DNA of 24,185 nucleotides, taken from the IMG/VR virus record IMGVR_UViG_3300021961_000620, positions 1 to 24,185 of that record; one strand, 5' to 3'. The translations under genes and the position numbers were made by a program. The notes beneath the pieces were generated by a model. It searched no databases. It was not told where the DNA came from and worked only from the letters and a program-made list of their open reading frames with translations. How positions within the stretch are numbered: position 1 is the stretch's first letter; every line of letters starts with the position of its first letter. The stretch is from a virus. Shown in pieces: positions 1-7,898 of the stretch.

Positions 1-1
1 T

Positions 2-1450
2 GACAGCGCCGAAGCATGGGCAAAGTCCATTGGAAAGTTACTCGCGGGTAAGTACCCAGCCAACACACTGGTACTGGACTTCTCGGAGCTACGTCCTGCA
101 GGAGAACGACTAAAAGGTTACGGCTGGATTAGTAGTGGTGATACTGCGATCTCCAAGGCATATCTAGCTATTGCTAATATCCTTAATGGCCGCGCTGACT
201 CGCTTCTAACCCGTATGGACATTCTAGATATTGTCAACTGGCTTGGCACTATTCTAAGTTCACGTCGTAGTGCTGAAATCGCACTATTCGAGTATGGACA
301 GCCTGAATGGGAAGAATTCGCTGTAGCTAAGAAAGACTTCTGGCTCTATGACCGTGCACATCGCACTCAGTCAAACAATAGCTTAGTATTCAACGATAAG
401 CCTACTCGCCAAGAACTATCAGATATCTTTGCACTAATGCAAGAAGCTGGCGGTTCTGAGCCTGGCTTTATTAACGCCGTAGAAGCACGTCGTCGTGCTC
501 CTTGGTTCAAGGGTTGCAACCCTTGTGTAGAAATTTTATTAGGAAACAAAAGTTTCTGTAACTTAACGGAGATTGACATTGGAAAATTCAAAGGCGATAC
601 AGCCGGACTGCATTATGCAGTTAGACTTGCATCAAGGGCTAACTACAGACAAACATGCGTTAACTTGCGCGACGGTATCCTTCAAGAAGCTTGGCACCTC
701 AACAACTACTTCCTTAGATTGTGTGGTGTGGGACTTACCGGGATCGCTAAGCGCCCCGACATGGATTCCTACGCATACGAATACTTAAGCCGTACCGCTA
801 CAGCTAGTGCTGTTTCAATGGCCGAAGAGCTGGGTCTTCCATATCCAAAGAATGTTACTTGCGTTAAGCCAAGTGGCACTTTATCGAAGATTATGGATAC
901 GACCGAGGGTGTGCATAAGCCACTAGGTAAGTATATTTTCAACAATGTTACTTTTAGTAAGTATGATCCTATTATTGATAAGCTTCGTGAGGCTAAGTAC
1001 GTTGTTGTAAATCACCCGACAGATCCAGATGGCGTACTAGTAACCTTCCCTGTTGCTTATGAGGATGTTCCGTTTGATAATTTCAACGGAATGGAAGTTA
1101 ACTTGGAGTCAGCTCTTGCACAGCTTGAGCGCTATAAGCTGCTTCAGACTAGCTGGACTCAGCAGAACACTTCGGTAACTATCAGCTATGACCCTACGGA
1201 AATTGATGATATTATTGACTGGCTTCTAGCTAACTGGGATATTTATGTAGGAGTTAGCTTCCTATATAGGAATGACCCAACTAAAACTGCCAAGGATCTC
1301 GGTTATCTATATCTTCCACAAGAAGTAGTAACCAAGGAAACCTACGACAAATATGTATCTACACTACTTCCAGTAAGTCTTGAGAATACTGAGAGTTTTG
1401 AAGAGCTTGTTCAGGATGATTGCGCTACTGGCGCTTGTCCAATCAAGTAA
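2..1450 (+). CDS. nrdJ: Adenosylcobalamin-dependent (class II) ribonucleoside-triphosphate reductase, 5' end missing
   Basis: Reduces ribonucleoside triphosphates to deoxy forms by a cobalamin-initiated thiyl radical, supplying dNTPs for phage replication. The frame is open from base 2, so 482 residues are visible and the true start lies outside; the Met codon at 215 is internal. Visible residue 175 is the Cys of an Asn-Pro-Cys-x-Glu motif (N173, C175, E177), and a second Cys follows 11 residues later (C186). This is the same spacing as C408/C419 of the Lactobacillus leichmannii enzyme, as I recall its numbering. A KPSGT motif (about 288-292) matches the conserved class II loop. The end carries a C-x4-C pair (C474, C479) three residues from the C-terminus, the swinging thiols recharged by thioredoxin. 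The C175-C474 distance is 299 residues, against 323 in L. leichmannii, so it is slightly compact. About 230 N-terminal residues appear to be missing. It is convergent with the tail operon. The gene is sometimes named rtpR. Confidence 0.95.
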   Translation, partial: DSAEAWAKSIGKLLAGKYPANTLVLDFSELRPAGERLKGYGWISSGDTAISKAYLAIANILNGRADSLLTRMDILDIVNWLGTILSSRRSAEIALFEYGQPEWEEFAVAKKDFWLYDRAHRTQSNNSLVFNDKPTRQELSDIFALMQEAGGSEPGFINAVEARRRAPWFKGCNPCVEILLGNKSFCNLTEIDIGKFKGDTAGLHYAVRLASRANYRQTCVNLRDGILQEAWHLNNYFLRLCGVGLTGIAKRPDMDSYAYEYLSRTATASAVSMAEELGLPYPKNVTCVKPSGTLSKIMDTTEGVHKPLGKYIFNNVTFSKYDPIIDKLREAKYVVVNHPTDPDGVLVTFPVAYEDVPFDNFNGMEVNLESALAQLERYKLLQTSWTQQNTSVTISYDPTEIDDIIDWLLANWDIYVGVSFLYRNDPTKTAKDLGYLYLPQEVVTKETYDKYVSTLLPVSLENTESFEELVQDDCATGACPIK

Positions 1451-1492
1451 AGAAAAAGCCCCGCTAGAGCGATCTAGCGGGGCTATTTTTTT
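1451..1492. terminator. Bidirectional rho-independent terminator between the reductase and the tail operon
   Basis: A perfect 12-bp stem AGCCCCGCTAGA (1457-1468) pairs with 1473-1484 around a GCGA loop. It is followed on the + strand by a run of seven T (1486-1492) and preceded by a run of A (1453-1457), which gives a U-tract on the - strand too. It starts right after the reductase stop codon. The - strand fibre gene ends inside the T run (stop at 1491-1493). One hairpin therefore serves both convergent transcripts. Confidence 0.95.
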
Positions 1493-2168
1493 AATAATTA
1501 GTAACATCTATGGCAATTAGCCCACCATTATATACAGGTCCGCTGCTAGATAATCTCTCCCCTCTTATGCTCGAGAATTGGGCACTAACTCCCCCAGAGT
1601 ATGTTCTTATAACAGGGAAAATCTTTACATCTGGTGCAGCCTTAGTAGGTGCTACAGCTGTATTATATACCGAACCATAGAGCAAGAAAGCAAACCTTCT
1701 ATCTGTTGGTAAAGAATAATTCTGAGTAGTACTTAAAGTTGTTATTGGTATAGTTGAAAAAGACCTCATTAGTTTTGGATAATTACTGCTAAAAGCTACT
1801 CCGCCAGTACTATTATATATTTCTATACCGTATCCGGATGTAGATGGCGACAAAGAAGTATATTTTTTAAATAACCAATATTTAACGGTGGTCTGTGTAC
1901 TTAGCTCGTTACTAGTTATAGTTGTAGAAGTTGTACTTTGAGAGAATACAGCTTTAGGTATTACGAGACCGTCTTCGGTAGCAACACATATGGCATCGAA
2001 GGCGATAGGGTGAGATACAGTTACTACAGTACCCCTATTAATACTAGTGGATAGTGGAGATTTGGGCGGAACAATTATTGTGCCTGAGTATAGCATATAA
2101 TAATTAGCTACTGAGTCGCTTATTTGTATATACCCATTGTCATTTTTAGATTCAAAACCGTAAGCCAT
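1491..2168 (-). CDS. Small tail-tip/fibre-associated protein (225 aa)
   Basis: Last gene of the tail operon. No named family is certain. The opening MAYGFESKNDNGYIQISDS and a second stretch at residues 113-128 (YGIEIYNSTGGVAFSS) share a YG-x-x-x-...-N-x-G-x-(I/V) pattern that I associate with short phage tail-tip proteins. A related stretch sits near the C-terminus of the preceding 915-residue fibre. The rest is rich in Ser, Thr and Tyr with alternating hydrophobic residues, which suggests beta structure; no signal peptide or membrane segment is seen. It starts 4 bases after the upstream stop with an AGGTGA ribosome site about 5 bases before ATG, so it is probably co-translated with the fibre. 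Its stop overlaps the operon terminator. A role as a fibre cap, chaperone or minor tip protein is inferred from position only. Confidence 0.7.
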   Translation of the reverse strand: MAYGFESKNDNGYIQISDSVANYYMLYSGTIIVPPKSPLSTSINRGTVVTVSHPIAFDAICVATEDGLVIPKAVFSQSTTSTTITSNELSTQTTVKYWLFKKYTSLSPSTSGYGIEIYNSTGGVAFSSNYPKLMRSFSTIPITTLSTTQNYSLPTDRRFAFLLYGSVYNTAVAPTKAAPDVKIFPVIRTYSGGVSAQFSSIRGERLSSSGPVYNGGLIAIDVTNY

Positions 2169-2172
2169 ATTA

Positions 2173-4920
2173 TCACCTATAATCCATTAAATTTATTGTA
2201 GCCAAGAACCCGGATCCTCCGGATACAACTAGTAGTTTATTTATATAATCTATACTAACACTTCCAACAGCGAGTGGGTCTGTTCCTGAGCTTAGTTCTA
2301 TTACTTGAGCTACGGTATCGGATATTATGCTTGGTACACTTATTGAGGTGGAAGCAGTGACTGAGACTGAATACTTAACCTCTTTTACTGTATAAGTGCT
2401 CGTATCCATTACTATATTTCCATTTGAGTCAAGTATCTGCATACCATACGCGTTCGCAGGAGGATCAGTAACTAAAACCGTTGAGGTAGTTAATACTGTT
2501 CCTGAAGTAGACCCAGATCTTACTGCTAATGTATAAGTTTCTGTACCTTCCGTTAAAGCATCTGGTGAGGCTGTAATACTAAAGGTCCCTGTGTCAGAAT
2601 TTACAGTGAAAGACCCACTAACCGCAGAAAAGTCAGCAGTTGTGGCCCCATTTAAAGTCCAATATAAAGTAGTACCATTAGCCACTCCTACTGTTTCTAA
2701 CACTAGAGGCATCGTACTTCCTTCATACATGCTTATAAAGTTTGGCGTAAGTGAGTAGTCAAACCTCCGAGTAGTTACAGTAAAAGTATCTGATATAATT
2801 GCGCCTGTAGTTGTATAGATATATAATTGAGCACCTAGTGAAGTACTGTAGTTAGGGCTACTTGTGGCTCTAACTGTTATAGTATCATTATTTGTTACAG
2901 AACCGGGACTAGACGTATATGCTAGCCCGTTTTTACTGTACGTACCATTGTTAATAGTTACTGTGGCTGATAATCCAGTATTTAAACCTGATACAGTTAT
3001 AGTATTGGAAGTATAAACCGTACTAAAAGCTGCATTGGTTATATCATCAAAGGTGAACTGATTTACTTGATTTCCAGAAGAAAATGTAGTTACTGAGAAA
3101 GTATCAGACAGAGTGCCAATAGTAACTACACAATTAACTGTAGTACCAGCACTAGCACTACTTGTCACTCTTGCAGAGACAACTATAGAACCCAAGGCAT
3201 CTGTAGTTACCGTTTTACTAGTAGCGAAAGTGCCTGATAGAGCTGAGGTACCAGCATCTACTGTTCCACCACTTGCTGTTACGGTTATACTATAATTTGG
3301 CTGTAATCCAGTAATAGTTACATTGTCAGTAGTATATACTGTATTAGTTGTGGCCCCGCCAACATCAGTGAAGCTAAATGCATCAGGTGTAGTATCACTA
3401 ACGAAAGCCAGTGTAGTACTGGTAAAAATATCTGATACTCCACCAATTGTTAGTGTAGTATTAGTAGCCGTACTATTACTTGCTGAACTAGTATGCCTTA
3501 CTGATACTGTCTGACCGTTGGTTACTGTTCCGGATGTTGAAGTATAGGCGCCACCATTAATACTATATGTACCGCCACTGATAGATATGGCTGATGCCGC
3601 ATTAATACCAGATACCGTTATAGTATTGGATGTTATAGTATCATTTAATGCGACGTTAGTTTGGTCAGTAAACGTGAAAGCATCTGGGGTAGTATCAGCA
3701 ACAAAAGCTAGCGTAGTGCTTGTGAAAGTATCTGATACGCCACCAATAGTTAGTGTTGTATTAGTAGCTGTACTATTGCTTGCTGAACTTGTATGTCGTA
3801 CTGAGACTGTCTGACCGTTTGTAATGGTCCCAGATGTGGCAGTATACGCTCCACCATTTATACTGTACGTGCCTCCACTGATAGATATAGCCGAAGCTGC
3901 ACTTATGCCGGAGACAGTGATAGTATTAGAAGTAATTGTGCTACTTAAGGCAACGTTAGTTTGATCAGTGAATGTAAATGCATCAGGCGTAGTATCTGCT
4001 GGTGATGTACTAGTATCATTTATTGTTATGGCTGAACTAGCTAGAACTGTGCCCGATACTGAACCACTTCTAATATAAACAGTTAAAGACTCAGGATTAC
4101 TTTCTGTAAGAGAGTCTGCCGATATAGTAAAATTAAATAGTCCAAAAGTTGAACTGACAGCAAAGCTACCGTCGACAGGAGATACCAAGTCGGAACCACT
4201 AGAAGTATTCCAATAATATGTACCATCGGGGGCTGTAGTAGATAGAAAGGCGTATACAAGTTCGCCTTCGTTGAAGTTGGTTCTTACACTAGCAAAAGAC
4301 GAGTCATAAAAGTTTAAAGTATACGTTGCTGCTGCGGCCGTAGTACTAGTGAATGTATCTGATACGCCACCAATAGTTAGTGTTGTATTAACAGCCGTGT
4401 TGTTGCTTCCGGAGCTAGTATGCGCTACTGATACGGTCTGGCCATTTGTAACTGTACCGGAGGAGCTTGTGTAAGCCCCTCCGTTTATACTGTAAGTACC
4501 TCCAGAGATAGATATAGCCGAAGCAGCATTTATGCCAGATACTGTTATAGTGTTGGATATAATAGTACTATTTAAAGCTACTCCAGTTTGGTCAGTAAAA
4601 GTGAACGCATCTGGAGTTGTGTCAGATGCGCCACTACTTATAGTTCCACTTAGTACACTAGAGTACCATATGGCTTGCTCTGTATCACGAGTACGAAACG
4701 TAACAGAATAGCTTGTAGCACCCGATATGGGAGTAAGAGTAGTAGTCGATCCGTCTGACCCAGTAGTAAAGTTTAAAGTACAGCCAGTAGGACTTAGGGA
4801 TAGCCAGGTACCAGTAGTACCAAAGGTAGTACCAACGGTTACTAGTATAGTATCTGTGGGGCTTATATTTTGAACGACATTTGGATCGCCACATTCTACG
4901 AATACTGAATAAGTTGTCAT
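2173..4920 (-). CDS. Repeat-rich tail fibre protein with Ig-like and Calx-beta-like modules (915 aa)
   Basis: Probably an extended fibre or surface-decorating protein of the tail tip. It is very rich in Ser/Thr and nearly devoid of Cys. Module order: N-terminal domain 1-99; repeat 1, 100-194; a Calx-beta-like module 199-302 (NEGE, later DSLTES); repeats 2 and 3, 309-403 and 409-503; divergent repeats 4 and 5, 509-612 and 618-718; a second Calx-beta-like module 720-819 (YEGS, later DALTEG); C-terminal domain 825-915 with YGMQILDSNGNIVMDTS. Four of the five repeats start near DTTPDAF or QFTF, and all carry a TITVSG- or TITGL-like strand. The start overlaps the previous stop as ATGA, with AGGA 11 bases upstream, so it is probably translated by coupling. 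The Ig-like and Calx-beta labels rest on pattern, not a profile search. Receptor binding is possible but unproven. Confidence 0.85.
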   Translation of the reverse strand: MTTYSVFVECGDPNVVQNISPTDTILVTVGTTFGTTGTWLSLSPTGCTLNFTTGSDGSTTTLTPISGATSYSVTFRTRDTEQAIWYSSVLSGTISSGASDTTPDAFTFTDQTGVALNSTIISNTITVSGINAASAISISGGTYSINGGAYTSSSGTVTNGQTVSVAHTSSGSNNTAVNTTLTIGGVSDTFTSTTAAAATYTLNFYDSSFASVRTNFNEGELVYAFLSTTAPDGTYYWNTSSGSDLVSPVDGSFAVSSTFGLFNFTISADSLTESNPESLTVYIRSGSVSGTVLASSAITINDTSTSPADTTPDAFTFTDQTNVALSSTITSNTITVSGISAASAISISGGTYSINGGAYTATSGTITNGQTVSVRHTSSASNSTATNTTLTIGGVSDTFTSTTLAFVADTTPDAFTFTDQTNVALNDTITSNTITVSGINAASAISISGGTYSINGGAYTSTSGTVTNGQTVSVRHTSSASNSTATNTTLTIGGVSDIFTSTTLAFVSDTTPDAFSFTDVGGATTNTVYTTDNVTITGLQPNYSITVTASGGTVDAGTSALSGTFATSKTVTTDALGSIVVSARVTSSASAGTTVNCVVTIGTLSDTFSVTTFSSGNQVNQFTFDDITNAAFSTVYTSNTITVSGLNTGLSATVTINNGTYSKNGLAYTSSPGSVTNNDTITVRATSSPNYSTSLGAQLYIYTTTGAIISDTFTVTTRRFDYSLTPNFISMYEGSTMPLVLETVGVANGTTLYWTLNGATTADFSAVSGSFTVNSDTGTFSITASPDALTEGTETYTLAVRSGSTSGTVLTTSTVLVTDPPANAYGMQILDSNGNIVMDTSTYTVKEVKYSVSVTASTSISVPSIISDTVAQVIELSSGTDPLAVGSVSIDYINKLLVVSGGSGFLATINLMDYR
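2767..4623 (-). repeat. Five Ig-like coding repeats, interrupted by one Calx-beta-like module
   Basis: Unit positions: R1 4339-4623, R2 3712-3996, R3 3412-3696, R4 3085-3396, R5 2767-3069. R1 to R3 are 95 codons each and nearly identical in protein; R2 and R3 lie in exact 300-base register. R4 and R5 are recognisable but diverged (104 and 101 codons). The R1-R2 gap (3997-4338) encodes the first Calx-beta-like module plus linkers. Confidence 0.85.
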
Positions 4921-7898
4921 GCCGCTAGATTTCCTATCTTCACTCTAAGGTTCGCACCTTCAAAGATTTTTATAACTTGACCATCCATCTCTATTCTAGA
5001 CAGAGAAGTATTAGTAGATGTTCTTACACTAAAATTACTTGTGCCAGTAAGCGCTATACTTCCTATTTGTGCGGATCCAATCGCGGCGTTAGCAATAAAA
5101 GTGCTTGCATTACCTGCCGTAATCTGACCACTAATATTGGTTCCAAAAGTTGCACCATACGTAGCATTGAGATCACCAGTGTATCCGAGACCTCCAATAG
5201 TAACCTGACCACTACCCCCTCCACTTAGAGTACCATTGTTATTAATACTAATATTGGAGTTATTGATTGAAGAGGCCGCAGTAGTACTAGAAATTACTAT
5301 CTCACCACTGGTATTTCTTATCTGGAATCCTACTGTGTTTGCATCTACGTAACCTAATTTAATTAAATCGTAAGTGCCGTTACTTACAGTAAGAGTACCT
5401 TTGCCTGCACCTTGTTCGGCACCATTTATTCTAAAGTTTGTACCGCCGACATATAGTCTATTACCAATTACACTATCGGCTTTAAATCTATCAGCGTTTA
5501 CAGTACCAGTAGTAATTTGACTTCCGTCAATTATGGTTCTGCCGTAATTTGCTACAAAGTCTACGCCACCTCTATATGTGGCAAATACTATGTTGTCAGC
5601 ACCGTATGCTGTACCTGTAGCGGTACTAGACTGAAGCGTAGTATTTGGAGTCGTGTCGTTTTTTACCCAGTAAATATATAATGTGCCTGAGGACCAAGTA
5701 GTATTACCTGCTGCAATATTAACTACTAATATTGCACCGTCATCTTTGGTATATGTTATAGTACCTGCGGTCCAGCTTAAAGTATTAGTGGCTTCATTTG
5801 CTTGAAACTGAATACCTGCTATATCTACGCCACGCATACCTATCTGTAGCTTATTAGCTGAAACGGTATTCGTAGCAAGAGACCCACCCTCTATCTTGGT
5901 AGCATCACTGCCATTTCTCCAATTAGCGAGAGTTGTTGATCCACTTATAAGAATCTTACCAGGATCAATAGTAGTTGCTCCAGCGTTAATTCTTGTAGTA
6001 GGATTAGTAGCACCTGTAGCGGCATCAGTCTGTACGGTTCCTATGCTTACACCAGTTGCCCCTACTGTGATAGTGCCCGGAAGACTTGTGGTAGTGTTAA
6101 ATCTATCTCCAGTTAAGCTCCCTGCTTGTACTCTATCAGCAGTTATAGATCCTACTACAATATCTGAAGTTCCGACTGCTGCTGGAATAGCGGCTGATCT
6201 AACTACTGTGAAAGTTAATCCAGTAATCGAACCAACACCTGTTGTTAATGTAGTACCATTAGCAGCTACTAGAGTGGCTGTAGTGGATCCATTAGTAGCA
6301 CTTACTACATAGTTAGTACCACTAGTATATCCAGAAATAGTGGCACCTCCTAGAGTACCAGTGATCGTCACAACATTACCTAGACTTAGTGGAGTAGAAT
6401 TTCCTGTGAATGTAAATACTCCACCAGCTGCTACAGTTACTGAGGATTGATTGGTGGCCGCGCTATTTGTTGATGTGAACGCTGAAATATTGTTTGAAGT
6501 ATCTACTGACTTTAAGAAGTAATAATAAGTAGTACCATTTGCTACGCCTGATCTAGTAAATCCGCCAGGGGCACCTTTTACAGCGTTAACTGTAGCTATT
6601 TTAGTAGCTGAAGCAGAGTTATTAGTTGTTGCTTCCCATATTTCTACAGCTGCTAAATCTGTATCCGTAGCTCCATCAGTATTTGTCCAAGATAAGAATA
6701 TATTCTTAAAAGTAGCTATAGCAGTTAGTGTCGTAGGTATTCCAGGTGCTACACTATCTGTGCCGGATATAAGGGCAACCGGGGCAGAATATGCACCTTT
6801 ATTGTCACTCTTATCGGCAGCTCTCACTCTTACAGTATAGCTTGTACCTGCTGTTACTGGCCATTCGTAAGAGTTAGTAGCAGTCTGATAACCAATGTAA
6901 GTAGCGTCTCCTGCGGCTGTTAGTTTTATCTCTGGTTCATAGTAGGATAGATCCGCCTCAGTATTAGCCGTCCAAGTTGCTTTAAGTTTAACTTGAATAC
7001 TTCCACCAGCCAGAGTCTCAGTACTCGTAGTAAGAGTTAATCCAGCTACTTGTCCTGGTGGGGTAGTGTCTACTACTGCTCCAATTAAGCGAGTAAACGT
7101 CTGTACAACAGAAGTAGTAAATACTACGCCAGAGCTATTTTTACCACTAATATTATAAGTAATACTAGCTGTAGCTGCTGATATAGCGCTATGGTCATTT
7201 ATTATAGCATAAGATGCTGAGTCAACAGCCGTAGTCCCGGCAGTTATACCACTAGCCACGACTGATAATATTTTCCAAGTACCTGAGGAAGTGCCTACAC
7301 CATCATACTCTAGAGTAGTTAACCCCTCTATTACTGATATATTTGTACCTGAATTTGTGTAGATTCCATTATTACCATTACTGTCAGTCATGATATTAAC
7401 GGTTGGTCTACTTAAACTTACTAGTATAGGAGATACGCCTGAGGTTCCGTCTGCTCCCTTAAATCTAGACCATACGTAGTCGACATAACTATTACTTTCA
7501 ACAGCCGATGTTTTATTAACAGCTATACCTATATACGCTCTTGTTATACCTCCGGAATCATATGTTCCAGTAGTAAAGTCTGTGGCTCCGTCCGCACTAT
7601 TAGCATAGGCTATCCACACGAAAGTCTGAGTAGTCTGTGTACCTACTAACTCCCAATATGCGTTAGATATTGTAGGAAGTGTTGGAGGCGGATTACCAGA
7701 GGAAGAAGTATTATTTATGTATACCCATATTGAATTCTGGTCATATGCAAGATCACCCTTTTTATAGGTTACTCCTGCAGCATAGTTAGTTGCTTGTGCA
7801 AATAACTCTGCAAAAGACGTTGACGTAAGATCAATTAGGGAGGTGCCTAAGACACCTCCCGTAACATTCTCTGGATGATAAATAGAGTTAAAGATCAT
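4917..7898 (-). CDS. Tail-tip fibre protein with carbohydrate-binding-like N-terminus and two FN3 domains (993 aa)
   Basis: Likely attached to the tail-tip hub encoded just upstream and projecting toward the host. Residues 40-86 (VTYKKGDLAYDQNSIWVYIN, then NAYWELVG) resemble the small aromatic carbohydrate-binding module of chitinase and phage tip proteins. Residues 94-150 (WIAYANSADGATDFTTGTY, then YIGIAVNKTSA and RFKGADG) match a block common in gpJ-associated tail proteins. Two fibronectin type III domains follow (about 278-378, starting DTTPPGQVAGL; and 383-485, starting VAPGIPTTL). Then come a Gly/Thr-rich beta insert (486-570), an adhesion stretch IVVGSITADRVQAGSLTGDR (580-599), and a long beta-rich C-terminal shaft to 993. 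The start overlaps the hub stop by 4 bases (ATGA), with a weak AGGA about 10 bases upstream. Domain calls are by eye. The exact receptor role is unknown. Confidence 0.85.
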   Translation of the reverse strand: MIFNSIYHPENVTGGVLGTSLIDLTSTSFAELFAQATNYAAGVTYKKGDLAYDQNSIWVYINNTSSSGNPPPTLPTISNAYWELVGTQTTQTFVWIAYANSADGATDFTTGTYDSGGITRAYIGIAVNKTSAVESNSYVDYVWSRFKGADGTSGVSPILVSLSRPTVNIMTDSNGNNGIYTNSGTNISVIEGLTTLEYDGVGTSSGTWKILSVVASGITAGTTAVDSASYAIINDHSAISAATASITYNISGKNSSGVVFTTSVVQTFTRLIGAVVDTTPPGQVAGLTLTTSTETLAGGSIQVKLKATWTANTEADLSYYEPEIKLTAAGDATYIGYQTATNSYEWPVTAGTSYTVRVRAADKSDNKGAYSAPVALISGTDSVAPGIPTTLTAIATFKNIFLSWTNTDGATDTDLAAVEIWEATTNNSASATKIATVNAVKGAPGGFTRSGVANGTTYYYFLKSVDTSNNISAFTSTNSAATNQSSVTVAAGGVFTFTGNSTPLSLGNVVTITGTLGGATISGYTSGTNYVVSATNGSTTATLVAANGTTLTTGVGSITGLTFTVVRSAAIPAAVGTSDIVVGSITADRVQAGSLTGDRFNTTTSLPGTITVGATGVSIGTVQTDAATGATNPTTRINAGATTIDPGKILISGSTTLANWRNGSDATKIEGGSLATNTVSANKLQIGMRGVDIAGIQFQANEATNTLSWTAGTITYTKDDGAILVVNIAAGNTTWSSGTLYIYWVKNDTTPNTTLQSSTATGTAYGADNIVFATYRGGVDFVANYGRTIIDGSQITTGTVNADRFKADSVIGNRLYVGGTNFRINGAEQGAGKGTLTVSNGTYDLIKLGYVDANTVGFQIRNTSGEIVISSTTAASSINNSNISINNNGTLSGGGSGQVTIGGLGYTGDLNATYGATFGTNISGQITAGNASTFIANAAIGSAQIGSIALTGTSNFSVRTSTNTSLSRIEMDGQVIKIFEGANLRVKIGNLAA
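7838..7860 (-). other. GC-rich stem-loop inside the start of the 993-aa fibre gene
   Basis: GGGAGGTG (7838-7845) pairs perfectly with CACCTCCC (7853-7860) around a 7-base loop. It lies in codons 13-21, with its 5' arm beginning 38 bases after the A of the start codon on the - strand. No U-tract follows, so it is not a standard terminator. It may affect initiation or mRNA stability. Confidence 0.5.

Noticed and set aside
215-217. ATG at 215 as the start of the reductase gene
   Set aside because: The same frame is open back to base 2 with reductase-like sequence (GYGWISSGDTAISKAYL), and no ribosome site precedes 215. It is an internal Met.
2767-4623. CRISPR array or tandem DNA repeat element
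   Set aside because: The repeats are about 285-300 bases long, in frame and protein-coding, with no short conserved direct repeats or unique spacers.
1491-4920. Diversity-generating retroelement target in the fibre genes
   Set aside because: No reverse transcriptase, template repeat or adenine-biased variable repeat pair is visible in the window.
5896-6312. 138-codon open frame on the + strand
   Set aside because: It is antisense to the 993-aa fibre gene. Its Val/Leu/Pro-rich protein mirrors Thr/Ser/Gly codons of the sense gene, and no ribosome site is evident.
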